64,000 nt of DNA, from contig CAJQUN010000040.1 in the NCBI GenBank assembly GCA_907163345.1, positions 4,464,001 through 4,528,000 of the forward strand, written 5' to 3'. Under the pieces are notes generated by a model. That model searched no databases. It saw only the letters and a list, made by a program, of their open reading frames with translations, and was not told the origin of the DNA. This DNA comes from Haberlea rhodopensis (Eukaryota; Streptophyta; Magnoliopsida; Lamiales; Gesneriaceae). Both the position numbers and the translations under genes were made by a program. Below, one piece after another: positions 54,673-64,000 of this stretch (positions are counted from its first letter, which is position 1; each line of letters starts with the position of its first letter).

Positions 54673-55953
54673 ATGCATAGAAGAGAGGAACCCTTTCTCG
54701 AGCTCTTTGATCCAGAGATAGAGAGAACGTTACTAAGAAGATTACGAGAAGCTCGAGAAATGGCTGACAATAACGAAGCACAGCATCCTAGATCGATGAT
54801 GGACTTTGCACAACCCGCATTTCATGGATCGTTGTCGAGTATTACAAGACCGACGATTCAAGCAAACAATTTTGAGATCAAGCCAGCAATCATACAAATG
54901 ATTCAGTACTCGGTGATGTTCGGGGGAGCAGCTACAGATGATCCGAACAATCACATCTCCAACTTTTTGGAGATTTGTGATACATTCAAACACAATGGCG
55001 TCTCTGACGACGCCATCAGGTTAAGGCTCTTTCCCTTTTCATTACGAGACAAAGTTAAAGCCTGGTTGAATTCTTTACCTGCAGGTTCTATCACAACATG
55101 GGAGGGGATGACAAAAGCGTTTTTGTCAAAGTACTTTCCCCCTTCCAAGACGGCGAAGATGCGGAATGATATCACGACCTTTGGGCAATTTGACCCAGAA
55201 ACTTTATACGAAGCGTGGGATCGGTTTAAGGAGTTGTTGAGGAGATGCCCACACCATGGTCTACCCATATGGCTGCAGGTACAAACATTCTATAACGGTT
55301 TATTTTCTGCTAACCGTTCCATGATTGATGCAGCATCTGGGGGATCCATAATGAGAAAGACGCCGGAAGAAGCATATAGCTTGTTGGAGGAAATGGCGTG
55401 CAACAGCTACCAGTGGCAGTCCGAGAGGAGCACGTCACAGAAACCAATGAGAGTCCATCAAGTGGACGAGATCACTGCTCTTTCGGCTCAATTAGAAGCC
55501 ATGAACCGGAAGATAGACAGCATGGGAGCAGCAGCAATGCAGGCCCAAACTATTTTCTGTGAGCTGTGTGGAGGCGGTCATCCTAGCATCGAGTGCCAGG
55601 CAGGTAATCAACTTAACCAATCTGTTGAAGCTGTTAATTTTGTAGGTAACAGGCCACTCCATAATTCCTACGCGAACTACAACCAACCCTGGAGGAACCA
55701 CCCGAATTTGAGGTGGTCGAATCAAGAGAATGTGTTGAACCCACAACCGCAGGCAGGGTTCACACAAAAGCCGAGTTTGGAGGAACTTATGGCGAAGCTG
55801 ATTTCATCAACAGAGGTGAGGATGCAGAATCAAGATGCATCAATCAAAAACTTGGAAGTGCAGATAGGGCAGTTGGCCACGTTGATATCTGGGAGGACGC
55901 AAGGTACGCTCCCGAGTGATTCTGTAAAGAATCCGAAGGAGCCATCAAATTGA
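54673..55953 (+). CDS. Athila-type gag of G
   Basis: 426 codons with no break. It begins MHRREEPFLELFDPEIERT, parallel to F. The gag core spans about 40-260 (ANNFEIKPAIIQMIQYSV, HISNFLEICDTFKHNGVSDD, LPAGSITTWEGMTKAFLSKY, CPHHGLPIWLQVQTFYNGLF). The zinc knuckle CELCGGGHPSIEC lies at about 295-308. It ends QGTLPSDSVKNPKEPSN, about 95 residues before the point where F gag stops, because the deletion that removed pol also removed the gag C-terminus. The protein should still build particles and bind RNA. The block at 55972 follows 18 bases after the stop. Confidence 0.93.
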   Translation: MHRREEPFLELFDPEIERTLLRRLREAREMADNNEAQHPRSMMDFAQPAFHGSLSSITRPTIQANNFEIKPAIIQMIQYSVMFGGAATDDPNNHISNFLEICDTFKHNGVSDDAIRLRLFPFSLRDKVKAWLNSLPAGSITTWEGMTKAFLSKYFPPSKTAKMRNDITTFGQFDPETLYEAWDRFKELLRRCPHHGLPIWLQVQTFYNGLFSANRSMIDAASGGSIMRKTPEEAYSLLEEMACNSYQWQSERSTSQKPMRVHQVDEITALSAQLEAMNRKIDSMGAAAMQAQTIFCELCGGGHPSIECQAGNQLNQSVEAVNFVGNRPLHNSYANYNQPWRNHPNLRWSNQENVLNPQPQAGFTQKPSLEELMAKLISSTEVRMQNQDASIKNLEVQIGQLATLISGRTQGTLPSDSVKNPKEPSN

Positions 55954-56785
55954 TGAAGACGAGGAGGTGACAGTCCAGCTTGGGACTATAATTAAGAACT
56001 TCCGTTCTTTCTTTCCTTGAGTTTTGTTTTTGATTTCTTGTTTTGTTGAGTTTTTGTTAGTCTGTTTGTTTTTGAGTGTGTCTGGGAATGAATTCGTGTT
56101 TTTCTAATGCAGATGTGAAAGCAAGAGCAAGTGGTTATAGGCGAAGCAATCCGAGAGAAAGATGTTGAGAAAAAGAAAAATTTTAAAATTTTGGTTGCTG
56201 CTGCTGGCGATCGATCGGTGGAAATCTCGATCGATCGCCCGAATTTTTAAAATGACTTTGTGCCTACTGCCTCGCTCGATCGATCGAGAATTTTTCCGAT
56301 CGATCGAGCGAGAGAAAATTTTGAAAAAAATAAAGGGGCAGACGCAGCAGCCATCACTTTCCCCAATTCATTTTTTCTCCTCTCCAAAACAAAACCCTAG
56401 CCGCCTCTTTCAAATCCATTCTTCCAATCTCAATCTTTTGTTCATCAAATTTCAATTTACTTCAATTCTAAGAAGTAATATTCATCCTAATGAGATTTTC
56501 ATTGCAGATTTGAAGATTTGAAAGGCAAATTGGGTAGAAGCGCAGAAAGAAGGGAATTCCAAGCCGAGTGCCACATTTTTCCAAGATCAAATTTTTAAGA
56601 GGTAATTGGTTTCCAATCATCCAAGATTTTAGCTTTTGGTGCTATTTCGTGAATTTTATTAGCAGTGGGTTGGAAAAGAATTTCAATTAGGAGGAAGTTT
56701 TGTGGCATTGAAGGGTGTTGGATTGACAGTGTTGTGGGGTGTTAGTGAATTGAATTGAATTCGTTGGGAATCATTTGGCAAGAGA
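55954..56785 (+). other. Leader between gag and ORF3 in G
   Basis: Contains the 28-bp block shared with E and F (55972-55999), two paired CGATCGATCG hairpins (56208-56306) and A/T-rich leader. A 119-codon ORF at 56162-56521 runs through the palindromes and is probably not a gene. The layout matches 46769-47541 of F. Confidence 0.75.
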
Positions 56786-58015
56786 ATGTCATCCAGAAAG
56801 AGGTCAAAGCAGGCGGAAGCTTCTCAGAAGCAAAAGCAGGCAGAGGCCACTGTTTCTGAGCCAGTTTATGATGAACAGAAATTTCTAAATGCCAAGATTG
56901 CTGAGTTATACCCCATCTACCATAAGAAACCCCTGAGCCGTGAGAGGGGAATGAGCTTGGATAAATTGGAGTGTCCTGTCATTAGGACAGTACGCCGAAA
57001 AGGATGGTTTCAATTCATTCAGACACCGATTGATGCTGTGGTGCCACTGGTAAGGGAGTTTTACACGAATCTTCGAGCTGTTAGACCAGGGCACCAAGTA
57101 AGTGTTTATGTTCGAGGGAAGGATGTGTTGGTGGATCGAGCCGCAATCAACAATATTCACCGGATGCCGTTACTTCAAAACTGTGCATACCAATCTTTTA
57201 AGAGTAGCAGGATTGACTACGATGAGGTATTGACAGTCATTGGCAAGCCGGGAGTGGATTGGCAGAGGAATGATAAAGCAGAGCCACAGTTGGTTCTAAA
57301 GAAGAATTTGAAGCCAGAGGCCCAAGCATGGTTTTCATTTGTCGCCTCACGGGTCATGCCATCGACCCACACTTTTGAGGTGACAAAAGATAGAGCGGTC
57401 CTGGTTTATGCCATCCTCTCAGGGAAGGAAGTGGACTTCGGCGAGATCATTGCTGATCACATTGCTGAAATTGGAAGTAGCCCCACCGACCTCCGCACTA
57501 CCGTTTCATCCACAATCACTGCTTTATGTCAGAGGAACGGAGTGACATGGGGGGAAGACGAGGAGCTACTCCCGCCGAAGACACCAATCATTGTAGTCGA
57601 TCCTACGAACCGACGCAGACCTTCGGACAATACACAAGCTGGAGCATCATCCTCTGCTGCAGAGCATACACGGGTTACTTTGGATTCTCTTCATAGGGAT
57701 CTCCAAAACATTCGCCTGGAGCAGCAGAGCATTCACAGCATGCAGCGGGACATTCATAGCATGCAGAGAGCATTGCAGATGGACCATGAGCAGGTAGCTC
57801 AGCGTCAGATGGAGTTCATGCACTATCAGAGTGCATGGAACACTGCCATGGCCCAGGGCTTTCCAGGTTTCCAGTTCCCGCAGGAACCACAGTTCGCACC
57901 TTACCAGCCACATGCACCTCCACCTTCCGAGTACCCACCATTTCCGCCATATCAGGGCGAGGAGCACCACTACCCAGTTCCCCCTCCGGAGCATGATGAG
58001 GATGATGATCAGTGA
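56786..58015 (+). CDS. ORF3 of Athila-type element G (plant transposon protein)
   Basis: 409 codons, intact. It starts MSSRKRSKQAEASQKQKQ, a basic, nuclear-signal-like N-terminus. The globular domain (about 25-250) shares ERGM, DAVVPLVREFYTNLRA, SRVMPSTHTFEVTKDRAVLVYA and STITALCQ with the F protein. A helical Gln/His-rich part follows, with a small in-frame tandem copy (IHSMQRDIHSMQR, about 319-331), then a Pro/Tyr-rich tail ending DEDDDQ. It carries no visible signal peptide or membrane helix. Function unknown. That it stays open in an element without pol suggests it matters in cis or is simply too young to have decayed. Confidence 0.85.
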   Translation: MSSRKRSKQAEASQKQKQAEATVSEPVYDEQKFLNAKIAELYPIYHKKPLSRERGMSLDKLECPVIRTVRRKGWFQFIQTPIDAVVPLVREFYTNLRAVRPGHQVSVYVRGKDVLVDRAAINNIHRMPLLQNCAYQSFKSSRIDYDEVLTVIGKPGVDWQRNDKAEPQLVLKKNLKPEAQAWFSFVASRVMPSTHTFEVTKDRAVLVYAILSGKEVDFGEIIADHIAEIGSSPTDLRTTVSSTITALCQRNGVTWGEDEELLPPKTPIIVVDPTNRRRPSDNTQAGASSSAAEHTRVTLDSLHRDLQNIRLEQQSIHSMQRDIHSMQRALQMDHEQVAQRQMEFMHYQSAWNTAMAQGFPGFQFPQEPQFAPYQPHAPPPSEYPPFPPYQGEEHHYPVPPPEHDEDDDQ

Positions 58016-59354
58016 CGATCGTCATCATGGTATGTGTCTTTGCCTTGGCATTTATTTTTCTTGTTCATTGAGGGCAATTCACATGCTAAGTTTGGGGGGG
58101 TTTTTGAGTATTTGTACATAATCTTGCTTTTGCTCATCTTGCTACTTGTTTTGTTTCCCTACCTTGCATGACTGCATGATGTTGAGACTAAATCGTCCTT
58201 GAGCATCACCAACAAAATTTTTTTTATGGATTGAGTTATTCTTGAGAATTGTTGAGTTGGAATTACAATGGTAATACATGATGAAATTAATCCTCATCTA
58301 GATAGGAGTCATGAAAATGTTTAACTTGTTTGTATATATCCTTTGTTAACTACATGTCAAAACGGAGGAATACTTTGAGCACTTATTGAGTCATGATTGA
58401 GTGAAGTATGTATTGATTAAATTGAAAACCTGTGTTAACTATGATGAGTCTTGAGTATCTTAGAGAACTCTACAGTTTAGTTGAAAGCACTTTGAGGCGA
58501 AATTTATAATTAGGAACTAGACTTGGAGATGATTTAGGCGATCTTTGGACCGTTTGAGCCTTTCAAGCCTACCTGTTATATATTATTCCCTAGTGTCCCC
58601 TTTTGAGCCTTATTGAAAAAGAATGGTACATGCATTGCATATGATTAGACCCCCATTCGACATTCTTGGTAACTCATTATACCCACCTTGGTTTGAGCCT
58701 AAAAGAAAAATTTTACCTACCCCTAGGAGAGTATAATGAATCTCATTCATTGCACAGAATTGTTATATGCAAATGAGTTCAAAAGGAACAAAAGAATGAG
58801 CAAAGAAAAAAAAAAAAAAAAGAAAAGATGTAGAGAAAAGCCTTGAAAAGAAAAATTCAAAATAAGACCCAAAGTGGCCAAGGCTAGTAAAAAGTTGAAG
58901 AGAAGCTCAAAAAAGAGTTGAACTGATTTTGTTATACTCTCTTCTTTGAATTCACCCTACCTTTTCTTTGAAGCCGACACCAAAAGGCCTAACGTTATAA
59001 GCTTTCAAGACCTTTTGATCCAAGTCTAGGGAACAATTACATTAGTGGAGAAGTGCTGGATAGTAAACTTGTAGAGTAATTCAAAGTAATATTGACTAGG
59101 AGTTAATATGGCACATGTTGATTTTAAAGATATATATGTAACTCATGTTTGACAATAGCACACACGCACGTTCCGATGTTGCGATGTATTGTTTAACTTA
59201 GGAGAAAATGCTTCTTGTTAAATGTTGATTGACTTCTATTGCTGTGTAAGTAGGATTTCTGAGCTGTTGCATATGTTGTAAGGATGATTCATGCTTAGTA
59301 TCGAGTTTAACTTTTCTTTTTGAGTTTATTGCTTGCTCGAGGACGATCAAGTCT
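58016..59354 (+). other. 3' non-coding region of G with an internal polypurine motif
   Basis: 1.34 kb without an ORF, related to E 37981-39179 and F 44156-45403. AAGTTTGGGGGGG at 58088-58100 lies about 70 bases after ORF3 and resembles the real tract at 59355-59368. Shared blocks include GTTTGAGCCTTTCAAGC and GACCCAAAGTGGCCAAGGCT. Confidence 0.8.
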
Positions 59355-59368
59355 AAGTTTGGGGGAGT
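59355..59368 (+). other. Polypurine tract of G
   Basis: AAGTTTGGGGGAGT, directly before the 3' LTR. Confidence 0.93.
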
Positions 59369-60918
59369 TGATAGGCTTAGATTTTGAGTGATTTTAACTG
59401 TAATTTCTTCCCATTTTCCGTACTTTTTCCTGGATGATATTATGCTTTTTGGTGTTTATTCGTTTGTTTCAGGAAATTAGACCGGAAGTGGAAGAAATGA
59501 GCTTACATGAAGATAACGGGCGAAATCGAGGCATAAAAGATGAGAAAATGAAGAAGATGATTTCTTGAGATCTCGATCGATCGAGATTTATTCTCGATCG
59601 ATCGAGCCAGCCAGAAGCGAGAGTCAGAATTTTGAAGTCTCGATCGATCGGTGGAAATATCGATCGATCGAGCAAGGCAGTAACCTCGGAGCTGAAATTT
59701 TCAAATTCTCGATCGATCAGTGGAAATTCCCGATCGATCGAGCGAGGCAGTAAGTTCCAAAAGCTGGCGTGAACAGTGCACCGATCGATCGGTGAAATTC
59801 TCGATCGATCGAGACGCGAGATCTGAAGATTTTATTTTCCTTTTTTATCGTGATTCTGGAGGGCTATTAAGGGGGATTTTCTTCTACACAAGGAGGACGA
59901 AATTTTACAGAGAATATCAGACTTTTTAGGTCAAGAGCAGCCGCCCTAGCCGCCGCCCAAGGAGATCCAATCTCCGTTCTTCGTCCAAAGTCGAGCCTAT
60001 CCGTTCCGGAGTGCAAGGAAGGAACAAGAGAAGAAATCACGGTGCAACGCACGGATTCATCCATCGTTTATCGTATTTCTGAACTTTAGTTTATTTGATT
60101 TTCATTTTCATTTGTTGTTTTTGAGGTCGAGAGACAAGAAAACTCATCTGTATTTGATTTGAATTGAATTTGGTTTATATTATTGAAGTTTTAGTTCGTT
60201 GTGTTTAATTTATTGATTCATTGGTATTTGAGCGTATTGATTTTTATTGTTCATAGATTAATTGCTTGTGTAGATCAAAGTCTAGCTAGCTTTGATTGAA
60301 TTTGAGAGTTACAACCGAGATCGAGAGATAACGTTGTAACACGCTCCATTAATTTATGATGTATGTCACGATTGAGATCGAGAGATGATATCGCATGCGT
60401 GAGAACTTGAAATCGAAAGATTTAGAGTTAATAGGTTTTGATGATTTAAGCAACTTTGAATTAGTAAATAGGTGCACGAGAGTGACTTATTCTAATTTAT
60501 TGTTAGTTTCGTTACAGCTCGAGAGAGTGTATCGAATAATAGTGAAAACCTTTCACCTTTAAAATCAATTGAGTGATAATTTGAGAATTCCGTTGAATCA
60601 GTAGAGATAATATAATTGAACGACGAGTTTGGTAATTTTCTCGAGTGACTTACCTTCGCATTTCCGGAACCATTTTATTCTTTGTTTTTTAGTTTAATCT
60701 TTATTCTTTAGTTTCATCTAGCTTTAGTTAATCAAACTCCTTTAATCGTAGGCTAAATATAATTTGATTGATCTTATTTGGTACTTATACATTAGTCCCT
60801 GTGGATTCGACAACCTTTACTAAATTTTCACTATACTAAAACTTGACACCGTGCACTTGCGGTAGAATCGCTTCAACCCATTCTTTGAAATATCTTTTGT
60901 TAAAAAATTAAGCGGTCA
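59369..60918 (+). repeat. 3' LTR of G (1550 bp)
   Basis: Nearly identical to the left LTR. Paired palindromes lie at 59574-59811; one of the eight has a base change (CGATCGATCA). Confidence 0.95.
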
Positions 60919-60934
60919 ATATTACTTAAACTAG

Positions 60935-60952
60935 TCCCCGGCAACGGCGCCA
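60935..60952 (-). other. Primer binding site of F (tRNA-Asp type)
   Basis: TGGCGCCGTTGCCGGGGA on the minus strand, six bases from the 5' LTR of F at 60959. G is inserted only 12 bases beyond it, after its target duplication at 60919-60923. Confidence 0.94.
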
Positions 60953-60958
60953 AAAACT

Positions 60959-62470
60959 TGATCGCTATTTTTTTAAACAGTTATTTTCAGTGTAGCGATT
61001 TATGTACCGCAAGTGCACGGTGTCAAGTTTTAATATAATGGTTTAAGATTAAGGAGTGTCGTACCCACAGGGACTAGTAGCAATTACCACGTTCGATTAG
61101 AATTACTATATTTAACCTACGATTATGGAATGATTATTAAACTAAATTGACTTAAGCACAAAAATCAACCTAAACAGCAGTGATGAATAATTGAAGAGAA
61201 TTTATAAACGAATTATCAAGACGTCGGTTCACCCATGTAATCCCCCAAAAGTTGTCTATTAATTAAGATTCAATGTTCTATGTTCTAGGGTGACGAGTTT
61301 TCCTATTTCATTTGTTATACCTTGGTCCGGTTATAACAAGTCTAGCATTGACCTACAATAAATCACTCCCGTGTCTTTATTGAATGATTAATACCGAAAA
61401 ACGCTTTGTGAAAACTACTAGCCTTCGATTTTGGTAAATCTATTGCTATCACACGTGTGCTAAATTTTACTTGGTCCGTCTCAACCTAAAACCCACGGCC
61501 TAATTTACTACGTCGTATCGTAATCTCCTATGGTCAATTCAATTACGATTACCAATATCATGCAAAAGGTAGCTAATCTTTTACAAGCATTAACAACATA
61601 AATTATGCGCAAAGATCATAGAAATTAAATCGAAACCGTTAATTAACTCAAGGGTTCAAACATGGGATCCCCTATGTCTTGACAAAGAATTTAGCCAACA
61701 ACCATAATCAAATTATAATGCATAAACATGTCTTTAAACAAATTCAACATCAAAATCTGATATAAAAATTAATAAGTTCAGAAATACTAAGATAACGAGG
61801 ATGTCGCTCCGTGCTTCCGTTCCTTGCGTTGCTCTTGCTCTTCAATGAATTATGGTGGTGCTTTGGATGGAGGAGAGGCTGCTAGGTTTGTGTAAAAGTG
61901 GGCAAAAGTCCTTTAAAAATCGTCCCTTAGTCTCATATATAGGGTTAACATGTGTGGGAAGGAGTCCCCTTTGAACCAAACATGGAAAGTCTTAATTTTT
62001 CCAAAAACTCTTATGCCGCGATCGATCTTTGCTCCCTCGCGATCAATCTTCATTCTCCACTGGACGTGTTAGCCAAAATAAACCAATCCGCGATCGATCT
62101 TCACTCCCTCTCGATCAATCGCGAGTCCTTACTGTATAGTGGCGATCGATCGCGAGTTCATTGCCGATCGATCGCCAATGTCTTCTGTTCAGCATCATTC
62201 TTTAAAGCTCGGCGATCGATCGCGATGTAATTGCCGATCGATCGCGAATTGTCCAAAATTCAAACTTCGAAATTTCAGTCCATTTTCTCACGTCTTCGCT
62301 CGGTTTGGTCCTTCTTCAACATTATTAGCTTATTTCCTCCACTTTTATCCCATTGGACCTAGATTCCTGAAATACACAAAAATATACCAAAAAGCGTAAA
62401 ATCATCCAGGAATCAATACGAAAATCAATACAAAAACATAGCAAAATAAGTGTAAAATTCACACTTATCA
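60959..62470 (-). repeat. 5' LTR of F (1512 bp)
   Basis: Matches 42631-44141 with about 7-8 substitutions and one indel. Paired palindromes lie at 62019-62244. It is followed by AGTAT. Confidence 0.94.
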
Positions 62471-62475
62471 AGTAT

Positions 62476-62572
62476 CACCATAAACTCAATATATTCACAC
62501 ACTAACAATATCAAGTATTCATATATCGCTATAACAATTCAATATCAATGCATCCTATACCTGCATTCTCAC
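62476..62572 (-). repeat. Element H, third segment (between F and I)
   Basis: 97 bp that continue the sequence split by F. A/T-rich, containing ATATCGCTATAAC, similar in style to the 42180-42620 motifs. Strand is assumed from H. Confidence 0.4.
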
Positions 62573-64000
62573 TGTGATATCCCCGAAATGATTATATGCA
62601 TTTGGGCATTAATTAAGTTTATGTGGTAATTATGGTGTTAATTAATTTGGTGTTGGAATTAATTAATATGGTGAAATGCTTAGTCATGCGGTGGCGTGAC
62701 CTCGTAATGCATTTCAGGGTGCATGTAATGCATGTTGGGAATTTGGGTGCTAGCATGGTTTATTTGTGGTGGTTAAATGTTATTGGTGAAGCATGTTTTA
62801 ATTGAGGTTATGGTGCATTTTTGTAAAATGCTTTTAAAATATCATGTTGGGATATTTTATACATCATGCTAATTAATGGGGTACCATTTTTAATCTTTAA
62901 CCCACTTACACCCCTTTCCCCTCTTTAACTCACATTTATTACCCCCACTCTCAACCCTAACCCAAACCCCCTTCGTCCAACCCAAGAAAGGAGAGGATAA
63001 ATCCTTGCAAACTCTTCATTTGTTGGAATCTTGATAAGATTTGAAGTCCAATAGAGGTATAGATTCCTCCTTGTTAATTTTATGAAGATTGGTTTTGAAA
63101 TGGGTTGGTATTTTGGGATTTATATGGGTTTGTTTTTGGGTGTATGTTGTATGTGGTTGGGTTATGATTTTTGAGGTATTTTATGTTGGTTTTATGGAGT
63201 TATAATGGTGTTGAGTTGTTGGGATGTTTTGGTTTGAGGTGTATGTGGTGGAGCTTTGGATTTATGCTAAAAAATGGTGGAAATCGCGTACACAGGCTGT
63301 GGCGATCGATCGCTGTAAATGGCGCGATCGATCGCCGAGAAACAGTGGCAAAATCGGGTGCGAGCGATCGATTGCTGTAAATGGCACGATCGATCGCCTC
63401 GAGTCAGTGAAGTCTGGCGATCGATCGCTATGTCAAGGCGATCGATCAGTAAGGCTCGCGATTGATCGCCTCGACATAGCGATCGATCGCCAGCAGTCAA
63501 TTTTGTGAAAATGATTTTTATGATGGATTTTTGGTATTGGGCTATTATTTGGCTTCTAATATTGGTTTGTGTGATTGTGTAGAACCATCCTAGGTGGCGA
63601 CACAGCCAAGGAAGTTGAAGTCATACCAAATCCTACTTTTGGAAAGGTACGTAGAGAGACGTACGGGCACCCAACGGTAGATGTATCTTATATACTCATT
63701 TAAATATGCATTGTGGATGCAACTATATATTGAATTGTGCATTGTGGATGCAAATACATGTTGAACTATGCATTATGATTGCATATGTATATGTTGATTG
63801 TTGTTGCACATCCCATGAGTCATGGTTATATTAGGATGATTTTAATGCTTTGCCGCTGTCACTTGAAGCGATGATAGAATACTTGCCGCTGTCATATTGT
63901 AGCGAGGAAAGAATATTTGCCGCCCAAATGTTGAAGCGAGGGTATTGCCGCATGTCGCATTTGAGCGAGGTTATTCAATGCCGCTAATATGTAGAAGCGA
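62573..64000 (+). repeat. Start of a long LTR, element I (cut by the window edge)
   Basis: It starts TGTGATATCCCCGAAATG, resembling the D LTR start TGTGATGACC. It contains an A/T-rich part, four paired CGATCGATCG-type hairpins (63303-63489), the inverted repeat GTACGT-AGAGAG-ACGTAC (63647-63664) followed by GGGCACCCAACGG, then TGCCGCT / AGCGA motifs (63845-64000). The order agrees with D and H, so it is a related gypsy LTR. No gene is seen. The far end and target duplication are outside the window. Confidence 0.6.

Larger units (their letters stand above)
52932..60918 (+). mobile_element. Young Athila-type element G with gag and ORF3 but no pol
   Basis: LTRs of 1551 and 1550 bp (52932-54482, 59369-60918) start TGATAGGC and end GCGGTCA, flanked by ATATT (52927-52931, 60919-60923). 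By eye they differ by two substitutions and one single-base indel, so the insertion is very recent (of order 50,000 years if 1.3e-8 per site per year is assumed). The primer site is a perfect tRNA-Asp match and the polypurine tract is perfect. The interior has a gag ORF (54673-55953) and ORF3 (56786-58015) and nothing of protease, reverse transcriptase, RNase H or integrase. It lies inside the leader of F in opposite orientation. Confidence 0.95.
42631..62470 (-). mobile_element. Athila-type gypsy retrotransposon F, nearly complete, split by G
   Basis: A minus-strand element whose 5' LTR (60959-62470) and 3' LTR (42631-44141) are flanked by AGTAT. Without the inserted G it is about 11.85 kb. 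It carries a perfect tRNA-Asp primer site, gag, protease, reverse transcriptase, RNase H, integrase, ORF3, and a polypurine tract. Coding is broken by two small frameshifts, at the gag-protease junction and inside integrase. By eye the LTRs differ at about 7-8 bases plus one indel in 1511, suggesting under 0.2 million years with the usual plant rate. Protease before reverse transcriptase, then integrase, is the gypsy order; FMDD and the tRNA-Asp primer site fit Athila. Confidence 0.95.

Overview
This is a plant nuclear window, almost certainly from a eudicot. It holds one intact host gene among layered LTR retrotransposons. The plant origin is shown by the plastid phosphate translocator gene (17948-19273, minus), by Ty1/copia and Ty3/gypsy (Athila-type and Tekay/Del-like) elements with plant-type primer binding sites, and by the plant-only extra ORFs in those elements. 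A Lamiales-like asterid is only a guess, from the style of the extra ORF at 2647-5124. No rRNA, tRNA, CRISPR or bacterial feature was seen.

Layout. (A) 1-6554: 3' part of a Sirevirus-type copia element (pol, env-position ORF, 1.18 kb 3' LTR), inserted into a minus-strand copia LTR (K, 6555-7646). (J) 7744-16136: decayed minus-strand copia element in a rare tandem form, LTR-internal-LTR-internal-LTR; one internal region carries a 2.4 kb deletion with microhomology. 16137-21763: host-like DNA with the single-exon xylulose-5-phosphate/phosphate translocator (XPT), a foldback, an (AT)n tract, hAT-like debris and a 43-bp minisatellite. (D) 21764-30622: complete non-coding LARD-like gypsy element with 2.48 kb LTRs and a 5-bp target duplication (AGTGA). 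30623-31429: short unassigned host DNA.

(H) From 31430 a minus-strand, D-like long LTR starts. It was split by (E) 33507-40925, an Athila-type element that has lost most of pol and ORF3 (duplication CTCAT), and by (F) 42631-62470, a nearly complete minus-strand Athila-type element (duplication AGTAT). F was in turn split by (G) 52932-60918, a very young plus-strand Athila derivative with gag and ORF3 but no pol (duplication ATATT). (I) 62573-64000 is the start of another D/H-like LTR, cut by the window edge.

How the parts fit: F encodes gag, protease, reverse transcriptase, RNase H, integrase and ORF3, with two frameshifts. E and G are deletion derivatives of the same type that keep the replication signals (tRNA-Asp primer site, polypurine tract) and were probably moved in trans by F-like relatives. 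The most striking unexplained structure is a recurring pair of 10-bp palindromes (CGATCGATCG) set 20-22 bp apart, which folds into strong hairpins. It occurs in F, G, H and I although these belong to two element lineages. Other notable points are a duplicated polypurine-tract motif flanking a shared 1.2 kb non-coding segment in E, F and G, a 28-29 bp block kept just after the upstream stop codon in all three, and two further inverted-repeat families shared by D, H and I. All coordinates and comparisons were made by eye.
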